A program made the position numbers and the translations under genes. From contig CALAPX010000129.1 in the NCBI GenBank assembly GCA_937888355.1, positions 1 through 49,169 of the forward strand: a stretch of 49,169 bases of DNA, read 5' to 3'. Of this stretch, positions 42,239 to 49,169 are shown in pieces (the stretch's first letter is position 1; each line of letters starts with the position of its first letter). Below the pieces are notes generated by a model. It did no database searches. It was not told where the DNA came from and saw nothing but the letters and a program-made list of their open reading frames with translations. The stretch comes from an uncultured Spartobacteria bacterium. GTDB lineage: Bacteria > Verrucomicrobiota > Verrucomicrobiia > Chthoniobacterales > Terrimicrobiaceae.

Positions 42239-43657
42239 TTAGCTGGGAAGATTTTTCAGCAATTCAGCGTTGGTCGGGTATTTGCGGATAAAGAAGAGGA
42301 GACGCTCGATAGCTTCAAGCGGCTTGTGGCCAGCGAGGCCGCGCCGGATGACGCTGATTTTGTGAAGGTCTTCTTCAGAGATGAGTAGTTCCTCTCGGCG
42401 AGTTCCGGATTGGAAGATATCGACAGCAGGATAGATGCGCTGGTCGCTGATCTTTCGGTCGAGGACGATCTCCATGTTGCCAGTGCCTTTGAACTCTTGG
42501 AAAATTAAGTCATCCATGCGGCTGTTGGTCTCGATGAGAGCGGTAGCCATGATGGTGAGTGAGCCGGCCTCCTCGGTGTTGCGGGCCGCAGCGAAGAGTT
42601 TGCGGGGAATTTCCAGTGCGCGAGCATCAACGCCGCCCGACATGGTGCGCCCTCCGCCTCCTTGCGCATTGTTGAATGCACGGCCGATTCGGGTGAGCGA
42701 ATCCATGAGCACAAAAACATCTTTGCCCATTTCAACAAGTCGCTTGGCGCGCTCAATGGTAAGCTGGGCGATACGCGTGTGGGTTTTTACATCCGAGTCG
42801 TTCGAGCTGGCCATGAGTTCAGCGGTCGGAACGGTCCGTCGGATTTCAGTAACTTCCTCTGGGCGCTCGTCAACGAGCAGGATGATCAATTTGATCTCCG
42901 GGTGGTTCTTGACCACTGCATCGGCAATGTGTTGAAGGAGGGTGGTTTTGCCGGTGCGCGGAGGGGCAACAATGAGGCCACGCTGGCCTTTGCCAACGGG
43001 AGCGACAAGATCGATGACGCGAGTGGTGTAGCGCTCAGGCACTGTCTCGAGTTTGATTCGCTTGTTCGGATTAACAACCATCAACTCCTCAAAGACAGGC
43101 AGGGGCGGAAGCTGCTCTGGATCACCACCTTCGATTTCACACAGCTTATACATTTGAGGCCCGCGATTGCCTCGACGGATTTCACCTTTTATCCACATTC
43201 CATCGCGAAGCCCGTATCTGCGAACAATTTCTGGAGTAACAAAAATATCGTTGTTGGATTGGGTGAAGTTTCTGCGGGATTCACGGAGGAACCCGAAGCC
43301 TTTCCCTGAGACCTCCACAATGCCTTCAGCGTAAACAATTGGGGCCGGTTGTGGCGGCGGAGGAACTTGTTCGCGGGGTGCAGGCACGGGATTTGCGGCA
43401 GGGGGATGCTCTTCGTGTCTAGTTTCAGATAGCTGAACGGGTTCTGTGGCGAGAAGCTCTGCCTCAGGAGCCTCCACGGGAGGAGTTGCAGCCTCTGCAG
43501 ATAGATCAAGCGCTGGAGATTCAGAAGCTTTCGGCTTTCGACGAGCCCTGCCGATTCGTGGCGTGCGCGTTGAGCGCTTGGGGCGCGGTGCTGCTTGGTC
43601 GGTGGCTGCCGGTGTGGCTTGGTCCCCGTTTTCCGAGGTTTGCTGTTCTTCAGTCAT
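42239..43657 (-). CDS. rho: Transcription termination factor Rho
   Basis: The 472-residue RNA helicase ends transcription. The RNA-binding cold-shock-like domain (about residues 110-185, with GFGFLRESRRN), Walker A APPRTGKTTL, Walker B LIILLVDERPEEV and the Q/R-loop region are intact. The first about 105 residues are rich in Pro, Ala and Glu with a basic RIGRARRKPK patch. This low-complexity part takes the place of the usual helical Rho N domain and may modulate RNA binding. It diverges from yajC with 339 bases between them. Confidence 0.96.
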   Translation of the reverse strand: MTEEQQTSENGDQATPAATDQAAPRPKRSTRTPRIGRARRKPKASESPALDLSAEAATPPVEAPEAELLATEPVQLSETRHEEHPPAANPVPAPREQVPPPPQPAPIVYAEGIVEVSGKGFGFLRESRRNFTQSNNDIFVTPEIVRRYGLRDGMWIKGEIRRGNRGPQMYKLCEIEGGDPEQLPPLPVFEELMVVNPNKRIKLETVPERYTTRVIDLVAPVGKGQRGLIVAPPRTGKTTLLQHIADAVVKNHPEIKLIILLVDERPEEVTEIRRTVPTAELMASSNDSDVKTHTRIAQLTIERAKRLVEMGKDVFVLMDSLTRIGRAFNNAQGGGGRTMSGGVDARALEIPRKLFAAARNTEEAGSLTIMATALIETNSRMDDLIFQEFKGTGNMEIVLDRKISDQRIYPAVDIFQSGTRREELLISEEDLHKISVIRRGLAGHKPLEAIERLLFFIRKYPTNAELLKNLPS

Positions 43658-43996
43658 GGATTAGATATCTCAAGGGACTTCTGCTGTCTTGCAGGACTCA
43701 TTAAGTGAATCCAGACCCGCTAAAATCCCATTAGGAGGTGTGTCGGGGAATTTCGTGTGATACTCCCAAGTGGGTTGGAGATAGATCGACGAAACCTGCG
43801 ACGGTGTGTCAGTCGGGGAGACGCCGCGTCAGGTTAAACAGTGCCAAGGCGAACCCCAAGAATGCAGGCACTTAAGCCGCTCCTTCAGCACATGTCAATG
43901 CCATAATATTCAAGGCGGCGGGAATATTTGATTTTGGTGGGCAACCTGATCTGTCTTGCAAAGAAGGCGGGCACTTATAACCTACGCCGCTCACTT
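43658..43996. other. Divergent intergenic region between rho and yajC
   Basis: These 339 bases hold no supported gene and must carry the rho leader and the yajC promoter. The middle (43800-43900) is GC-rich with several short inverted repeats. A CATAATATT stretch at about 43908 and a TTATAAC near 43975 are possible -10 boxes without good -35 partners. A plus-strand open frame joins yajC from 43928 but adds no family sequence. A long rho leader would fit known rho autoregulation. Confidence 0.5.
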
Positions 43997-44338
43997 ATGA
44001 AACTCGTAGACATTCTCCTACTTGCCCAAGCCGCGCCTGCAACCCCGCAGACACCAAACCTCTTCATGTCGATGATGCCGCTGATCTTCATCTTCATTAT
44101 TTTCTACTTCCTGCTTATCAGGCCTCAGCAAAAAAAGGCCAAGGAACACTCGAAGCTTGTCGAGGGAATCAAGACGGGCGATGCCGTTGTTACGAATGCC
44201 GGCATCCATGGCGTGGTAACGAATGTAAAAGACAAGACGGTATTAATCAAAATCGCTGACAACGTGAAGGTCGAATTCGACCGCGCCGCAGTGGTCACGG
44301 TCATTAAGTCCCCTGACACTGAAGCGAGTGCCGCCTAA
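43997..44338 (+). CDS. yajC: Sec translocon accessory subunit YajC
   Basis: The 113-residue protein has one membrane helix (about residues 24-44: MPLIFIFIIFYFLLIRPQQKK) followed by the YajC cytoplasmic domain with GDAVVTNAGIHGVV and DNVKVEFDRAAV. It joins SecDF at the translocon. The ATG at 43997 is chosen; an in-frame upstream start would add 23 residues of no family similarity. secDF follows 48 bases later. Confidence 0.95.
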   Translation: MKLVDILLLAQAAPATPQTPNLFMSMMPLIFIFIIFYFLLIRPQQKKAKEHSKLVEGIKTGDAVVTNAGIHGVVTNVKDKTVLIKIADNVKVEFDRAAVVTVIKSPDTEASAA

Positions 44339-44386
44339 AAAAGTTGCATCCCCGGGCGGTGATCGCCCTTCTAAAATATTCTTCAC

Positions 44387-46693
44387 ATGACTCCCGCGCT
44401 GACTTTCGCCTTCGGGCTTCTGCTATTGATCCTGTTCGGTTGGTATTTTGCCAGTGACCTGCCTTCTAGAAAACGCTGGTTGGGCTTAGTGCTGACGGTG
44501 CTGCTCGCGGTGTTTTGCATTGAGCAGGTCGTGCCGCCGGCGCAAAAAATTCGCCTAGGGCTCGACTTGCAGGGCGGGACCTCCTTTTTGATCCGCCTAG
44601 TGCCCCAAAGCGAAAACGGCATCACGCCGGATTTGCTGGACCAAGCAGTGGAAGTGATCAGGAAGCGGGTTGATCAATATGGCGTCAGCGAGCCGGTGAT
44701 CACGCCGCAGGGCAGGGATCGGATCTTGGTACAAATCGCAGGGCTCGATACAAAGCAAATCGAGGACGCAAAATCCCAACTCCAGCGTGTGGCCAAGCTT
44801 GAGTTCGCGATTGTTGCAGAGGGAGGGCAGGCGAGGATAGCCCGCATCGAAGCCGGGGAGGAGGTCATGGACCCCTCGCTAGTGATTAAATCATTCCGCC
44901 CCGAAGAAGAAGGCGACGAGCCTGAGCGGATTCTTGTTAAGCGTCGCCCCGCACTGACCGGTGAAGCCGTGAGCCGTGCATTCGCTTTTTTCGACCAGCA
45001 GGGCTATGGGGTGTCGCTTGAACTTGATAGCGATGGAGCCCGACAGTTCGACGAGGTTGCTCGTGAAAACAGGGGACGTCAAATGGCGATCATTCTTGAC
45101 GGAGAGGTTATTTCGGCGCCGGTTCTCCAAAGCGATCATTACGGTGGCCGCGCACAGATTACAGGCAACTTCGACGATAAGGAGGCCCGCGATCTTTCAA
45201 GCGCATTGGAAAATCCACTGCGCGTTCCGGTTCAAATCGAGGAGACGCGCAGTGTCTCCCCCACGCTGGGCTTGGACTCGATCCGCAGCGGCATCATGGC
45301 GGCTGTGGCCGGGCTCGCTTTGGTGGTTTTGTTCACTCTTTTCTATTACCGCTTCATCGGCCTTGTTGCGATTACCGGCCTTGTGTTGAACCTGGTAATC
45401 CTTTTTGGAGCCATGGCGATGTTCCATTTCACCCTTACCCTGCCCGGTATCGCAGGCATTATTCTTACGATCGGTATGGCGGTAGATGCAAATGTTCTGA
45501 TTTATGAACGGCTCCGGGAGGAGTTGGCGGCAGGCAAGTCCCTCACCGCTGCAATAAATGGCGCCTACGAAAAAGCTTTCAGTGCGATTTTTGATGCGAA
45601 TGTCACCACGTTGATCACCTCAATGATTCTCTTCTGGCAGGCAACAGGGTCGGTGAAGGGCTTTGCTGTCACACTCACCCTCGGCATCATTGCCTCGATG
45701 TTCTCCGCTCTGCTCTACACGCGCACGGCCTTTCGGTGGATGATCGAAAAGTTCGGGCTCTCCAAAGTCGGCATGCTTAATCTGGCGCCTCACAAGACAT
45801 TCGACTTCCTAGGCAAGCGCCGAATTGCTGCTGTCCTCTCTGTGCTTATGCTCGGAGGCTCGATCGGTGTGTTTGTTTTCAAGGGAGAGAAAAATTTTGG
45901 AATCGATTTCAGGGGTGGCGATTTACTTGTGGTTGATACCACCAAGCCGTTGACGGTCGCCCAAGCTCGCTCGGCCATTGAGGATAATGCCGTAGTCATT
46001 CAACTCGAGCGTGAGGGCACCAAGGAAATGCTCACATTTCGGACCCCGCAAGGCACATCAGAGACCATCCTTAGAAAACTCAATGCGGCATATCCAGACC
46101 ATGGAGCCACTCCTGTCGCTCAGGATACGGTCGGTCCACAAATCGGAATGGAATTCGCTAAAAACTCTCTTATCGCACTGGGGCTTGGCATGATGGGTAT
46201 ACTATTATATGTCACCTTGCGGTTTGAATTCTCCTTCGCTCTAGGCGCGGTCGTTGCCTTACTTCACGATGTGATCATTTCTCTCGGACTCTTCTCACTA
46301 GTTGGGGGTGAACTGTCGCTTGTCATGGTCGGAGCGATCCTCACCATTGCAGGTTATTCCATCAATGACACGATCGTGGTCTTTGACCGGATTCGTGAAG
46401 GACTACGCACTGGAGAACGCGGAAATATCCAGCAACTCATGAACGCCAGCATCAACCAAACTCTCGGCCGCACGATTCTGACGAGCGGCACGACGTTGCT
46501 TTCGGTTGGGGCACTGTACTTCTACGGCGGCGTTGTGTTGCAGGACTTCTCGTTCGCAATCATTGTCGGCATTGTGATTGGCACCTATTCATCGATCTTC
46601 GTAGCTTCGCCAGTGGTTCTTTGGACCTCCAGACTGCGCGGCAGAAGCGTCCGTCGTGAAGTACTAGAGACAGAAGCGTTGCGTAATGCCTGA
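44387..46693 (+). CDS. secDF: Fused protein-export membrane protein SecDF
   Basis: The 768-residue fusion holds SecD (about residues 1-450) and SecF (about 460-768), each with six membrane helices. SecD has GLDLQGGTSFLIRLVP, the P1 periplasmic domain and NVTTLITSMILFW. SecF starts at NFGIDFRGGDLLVVDTT and carries GYSINDTIVVFDRIREGLR. SecDF uses the proton gradient to pull proteins out of SecYEG on the periplasmic side. Fusion occurs in many bacteria, including Verrucomicrobiota. A short AAGCG-GCAA-CGCTT hairpin lies just after the stop. Confidence 0.97.
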   Translation: MTPALTFAFGLLLLILFGWYFASDLPSRKRWLGLVLTVLLAVFCIEQVVPPAQKIRLGLDLQGGTSFLIRLVPQSENGITPDLLDQAVEVIRKRVDQYGVSEPVITPQGRDRILVQIAGLDTKQIEDAKSQLQRVAKLEFAIVAEGGQARIARIEAGEEVMDPSLVIKSFRPEEEGDEPERILVKRRPALTGEAVSRAFAFFDQQGYGVSLELDSDGARQFDEVARENRGRQMAIILDGEVISAPVLQSDHYGGRAQITGNFDDKEARDLSSALENPLRVPVQIEETRSVSPTLGLDSIRSGIMAAVAGLALVVLFTLFYYRFIGLVAITGLVLNLVILFGAMAMFHFTLTLPGIAGIILTIGMAVDANVLIYERLREELAAGKSLTAAINGAYEKAFSAIFDANVTTLITSMILFWQATGSVKGFAVTLTLGIIASMFSALLYTRTAFRWMIEKFGLSKVGMLNLAPHKTFDFLGKRRIAAVLSVLMLGGSIGVFVFKGEKNFGIDFRGGDLLVVDTTKPLTVAQARSAIEDNAVVIQLEREGTKEMLTFRTPQGTSETILRKLNAAYPDHGATPVAQDTVGPQIGMEFAKNSLIALGLGMMGILLYVTLRFEFSFALGAVVALLHDVIISLGLFSLVGGELSLVMVGAILTIAGYSINDTIVVFDRIREGLRTGERGNIQQLMNASINQTLGRTILTSGTTLLSVGALYFYGGVVLQDFSFAIIVGIVIGTYSSIFVASPVVLWTSRLRGRSVRREVLETEALRNA

Positions 46694-46758
46694 AAAATTC
46701 CAGAAAAGCGGCAACGCTTCCAAGAATGGCAGCCGATAGATCGCTACAGAGGAAAATT

Positions 46759-47580
46759 TCACGTTAAAGCGTGGACAACTAACGCTGTTGCGTTGTCACG
46801 GCCGGAAGCTGCGAGGGCAGCTTGTACGATGCGCTTGGCTATTGCCCCATTATCATCGCGGAGTGCATCGTCGAGGCGTGCATCGTAAAGACCATCGGTG
46901 ACCCCGTCTGTACAGAGGAGAAAGCGGGAGCCAGGCTCTAGGCTGATGGCGCCAATTTGGGGTTCGACGTAGCGATGTCCAGCACCAAGGGCCTTTTGGA
47001 GGACATTCCGGCGAGGGTGGGTTTTCGCCTCGCGTTCGTTTAGATCCCCCTTGCGGTAGAGCCATCCGACATGCGTGTCATCATGAGTGACTTGTTTGAT
47101 GACGCCTTCGGGGGGAAGGAAATAAATCCGACTATCGCCAACGTGCCCAAAATACATCCAGCCTGGAGTGAACCAGCAGAGGCTGAGTGTCGCTCCCATA
47201 CCTGCACATTCCTCATAGCTTGAGCCAAGATAGAGTAGAGCACGGTGAATTTCAGCGAAGAGTTCCAGAAGGACATCACCGAAACCGCTAGTGATGCCGG
47301 CTGCGCGTTGGCGAAAAAGGGGAGGAATGATGCGGGTGACTTTCTCAACGGCTATGCGGCTGGCAAACTCGCCTGCCATGGCTCCGCCCATACCATCACT
47401 AACGGCAAACACAAAATCGTTCTCAAGGAGGTTCGCCTCGCCAATCGTTCCAAGGTATTGCGCCCCAGTTGCATCGATGGCAAGTCCGAGAAATGAATCC
47501 TCGTTGTTCTTTCGCACCGGACCGCAGTCCGTTTGGCCGGACCATGCCAGCGTACGAACAGTTAATGGACTGGAATTCAT
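46759..47580 (-). CDS. PP2C-family serine/threonine protein phosphatase
   Basis: The 273-residue phosphatase has the PP2C motifs in order: QTDCGPVRKNNEDSF, FAVSDGMGGAMAGEFAS, HVGDSRIYF and LLCTDGVTDGL. The aspartates bind the two metals. It is of the soluble Stp1 type without a membrane helix. Its start overlaps the stop of the kinase-like gene by 4 bases, so both are translated together and may act on the same target. Confidence 0.93.
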   Translation of the reverse strand: MNSSPLTVRTLAWSGQTDCGPVRKNNEDSFLGLAIDATGAQYLGTIGEANLLENDFVFAVSDGMGGAMAGEFASRIAVEKVTRIIPPLFRQRAAGITSGFGDVLLELFAEIHRALLYLGSSYEECAGMGATLSLCWFTPGWMYFGHVGDSRIYFLPPEGVIKQVTHDDTHVGWLYRKGDLNEREAKTHPRRNVLQKALGAGHRYVEPQIGAISLEPGSRFLLCTDGVTDGLYDARLDDALRDDNGAIAKRIVQAALAASGRDNATALVVHALT

Positions 47581-47960
47581 GAAGCTGGTTCTAGGATGGT
47601 GGCAAACTCAAAATCGATGAGGCAAAAGCGGCCATCAGTCTGACGGTAGGTAACGTTGCGCATTTCGGCGTCATCATGCCGCACGCCGTAGCGCTCAAGT
47701 TCCGCGAACAGTTCACGGAGGCGTTCGTCATCCAAGTGGTCGACGCGGGTGCCACAGCTTGAGGTGGTGATTTTTAACTCGGAGGGATCACTATCAAGAA
47801 GGCGGGGAACAAACGGGCAGTCGCGCTGTTCCAGATATTTGAGCACGCAGACCTCGTTCTCGAAGCGTTCTTTGGCTTTCGGTCCACGGAATTGCTTATG
47901 GACACGGCCGTCATAGCCAATTCGTACCAAGGCACGGAGAGTATCTTTGACCTGGTTCAT
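47577..47960 (-). CDS. Very small kinase-like protein (127 residues)
   Basis: The protein keeps the kinase-fold landmarks in a minimal frame: candidate beta3 Lys22 (RVHKQF), a Glu at 34 or 36 (FENEV), the catalytic loop H95-D96-D97-A-E-M-R-N102 (HxDxxxxN spacing) and D116-F-E in place of DFG. The N102-D116 spacing of 14 is close to that of classical kinases. It lacks a clear Gly-rich loop and the whole C-lobe after DFG, and is much shorter than Bud32 or RIO kinases. It may be a phosphotransferase on a small molecule or a pseudokinase. Overlap with the PP2C gene supports a signalling role. Confidence 0.65.
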   Translation of the reverse strand: MNQVKDTLRALVRIGYDGRVHKQFRGPKAKERFENEVCVLKYLEQRDCPFVPRLLDSDPSELKITTSSCGTRVDHLDDERLRELFAELERYGVRHDDAEMRNVTYRQTDGRFCLIDFEFATILEPAS

Positions 47961-47991
47961 AAAACTATCTTTCCATCAGCTTACAAGGCAT

Positions 47992-48630
47992 TCAAGGAAT
48001 CTCCCGGTGGGGGAAAACGGCTTCACAATGCACGCTTTGAAGAATGGAGGTAAGGCGTGCTTCGAATGCCCTGCGGGATTCTTGCGGAATGCGCCTCTCT
48101 TCAATGAGGCGCTTCGCTGCACGTTCCAAGGCGCGCACGGCGCGGAGCCTTGTCTTCTCGGGAAGGGACTCCCAGGGCATGCCGTGGGGCTGCAGAACCT
48201 TTGGATCGATCAACTCAAGGGAGATAATCCGTGGAGTCGGAATATTGCAATCTGCCATGAGACCTCCGGAGCGCACGTCGATGCGGAATGTTTCACGCGA
48301 ACGGATGCCAGTCTTGGCGGTGAAGGCGCTCTCGATCGTTAACCCAACGGCTTGAGGCAGGAGACCATCCAGCGTTTCGCGAACAGTGCTATTGGTTTCA
48401 AGTAGCACTAATTCTTCTGAGCGATTAGAAGGGGCGAATAATGCACACGCATTTGCATAGATGCTCGGAGAGACAGGAAATTCATTAATTATGCGTTCGT
48501 GGAGACGGGTGGCGGTCTTCACCGCTGCGGCGGTAGGGTTCAACATGAAGGCCCAAACGGCCCAGCATGCAAAAGTTGTGCCAATCATGGCTGCCAGAAA
48601 AACGGAAAATGTAACGGACCAGAATTTCAT
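47992..48630 (-). CDS. Membrane-anchored DUF4230-like protein
   Basis: The 212-residue protein has one N-terminal membrane helix (about residues 5-28) and a soluble domain. An RETFRIDV strand, then ADCNIPTPRIISLELIDPKVL, then a long helical end (RAVRALERAAKRLIEERRIPQESR) follow the pattern I associate with DUF4230. This assignment is tentative. The ATG at 48630 avoids overlap with the next gene; an upstream start at 48705 would add 25 residues overlapping it. The function is unknown. Confidence 0.6.
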   Translation of the reverse strand: MKFWSVTFSVFLAAMIGTTFACWAVWAFMLNPTAAAVKTATRLHERIINEFPVSPSIYANACALFAPSNRSEELVLLETNSTVRETLDGLLPQAVGLTIESAFTAKTGIRSRETFRIDVRSGGLMADCNIPTPRIISLELIDPKVLQPHGMPWESLPEKTRLRAVRALERAAKRLIEERRIPQESRRAFEARLTSILQSVHCEAVFPHREIP

Positions 48631-48673
48631 GGTAAAGGGCAGTGGGTTGCCTTGGCGCGGCGGTGCGTGAGAG

Positions 48674-49169
48674 TCAACATTGGCGTTCCAGCATTTGATC
48701 GGCAAGAGCGTGGAGAAAAGCCGCCTTGCCGCCTAATGGTTCAAGCGCCTTGCGAGCAGTCTTGGTGAGCCGGGCGGCTTCCTTGCGTGATTTTTCGAGC
48801 CCTAGAATGGCAGGGTATGTGATTTTACCCGCCGCAAGATCCTTGCCCGCACTTTTGCCGAGGGTTTCGGTTGATTGGGTAACATCCAGAATGTCATCCA
48901 CGATTTGAAATGCGAGCCCCAGAGATTCACCAAATTTTCCCAGAGCACGCACCTCCTTGGGCAAGGCATTAGCAGTCATAGCACCAAGGCGGAGGCTCGA
49001 AGAAATCATTGCTGCGGTCTTTCCTCGATGGATGAATAATAGATCTTCATGTGTGGAGGGTCTATTTTCGGCTTCGATATCGGCTACTTGCCCACCAATT
49101 AAATGTAAACTTCCTGAAGCCGAGGTGAGTTCGAGGAAAAAATCCTGCAACGTGTAACGGGTAGTTGCC
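48674..49169 (-). CDS. Farnesyl-diphosphate-type polyprenyl synthase (5' end cut by the window)
   Basis: The last 164 residues of an isoprenyl diphosphate synthase are present; the frame runs open to the right edge. The second Asp-rich motif is LGLAFQIVDDILDV, followed by GKSAGKDLAAGKITYPAILG, both typical of IspA-type (C15) synthases. Before it, FIHRGKTAAMI matches the KT motif. The first DDxxD motif would lie outside the window. It could supply the substrate for the squalene/phytoene synthase at 38801. Confidence 0.9.
   Translation of the reverse strand, partial: ATTRYTLQDFFLELTSASGSLHLIGGQVADIEAENRPSTHEDLLFIHRGKTAAMISSSLRLGAMTANALPKEVRALGKFGESLGLAFQIVDDILDVTQSTETLGKSAGKDLAAGKITYPAILGLEKSRKEAARLTKTARKALEPLGGKAAFLHALADQMLERQC

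Overview
The window looks like a Verrucomicrobiota chromosome, possibly Opitutales-like. The strongest evidence is a five-gene block at 2852-9648 that follows, in order and type, the Akkermansia muciniphila Amuc_1102-1101-1100-1099-1098 locus. Supporting signs are a large SecA with an extra insertion, a fused SecDF, a CBS/DRTGG family II pyrophosphatase, and almost no Shine-Dalgarno motifs before start codons. Both ends of the window cut genes. No rRNA, tRNA, CRISPR array or insertion sequence was seen. All family names are from reading motifs; no database search was run.

Layout, left to right. 1-2792: tail of a Lys/Ala-rich protein, a strong terminator, ilvN and ilvC (branched-chain amino acids), and a UDP-glucuronate decarboxylase. 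2852-12254: the envelope secretin operon, made of an exported Amuc_1102-like protein, a PilM-PilN fusion, an Amuc_1100-like PilO-type protein, an Amuc_1099-like protein with a calcium-type loop, and two tandem paralogous secretins. All junctions after pilM are 4-base ATGA overlaps. 12290-15909: an alpha/beta hydrolase, a decayed gene for an exported protein, a deoxyhypusine-synthase-like gene and metF. 16126-21277: secA, trmL and xerD. Two copies of the palindrome GTTCCACGTGGAAC, a parS-type sequence, flank trmL. The first is part of a 16-base palindrome that exactly fills the spacer of the predicted trmL promoter.

21340-31322 (minus strand): two runs. One is ftsK, a RodZ-like helix-turn-helix gene and rimO, each overlapping the next. 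The other is mlaE-F-D-C-A (phospholipid transport between membranes) followed by a family II pyrophosphatase. 31485-35211 (plus): a SulP transporter, a tandem universal stress protein and a FucP-type sugar transporter. 35215-38603 (minus): ResB and CcsA for cytochrome c maturation. 38801-42098 (minus): a circularly permuted ATP-grasp protein, an alpha-E protein and a squalene/phytoene synthase, coupled by overlapping stop and start codons. 42239-46693: rho (minus), diverging from yajC-secDF (plus). 46759-49169 (minus): the C-terminal part of a farnesyl-diphosphate-type synthase, a membrane-anchored DUF4230-like protein, a 127-residue kinase-like protein and a PP2C phosphatase.

The themes are envelope building and export (SecA, YajC, SecDF, secretins, Mla, FtsK) plus core metabolism. 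The points most worth following are the duplicated secretin in the Amuc_1100-type locus, the parS-type palindrome inside a promoter, the miniature kinase overlapping a PP2C phosphatase, and a pseudogene with two separate lesions.
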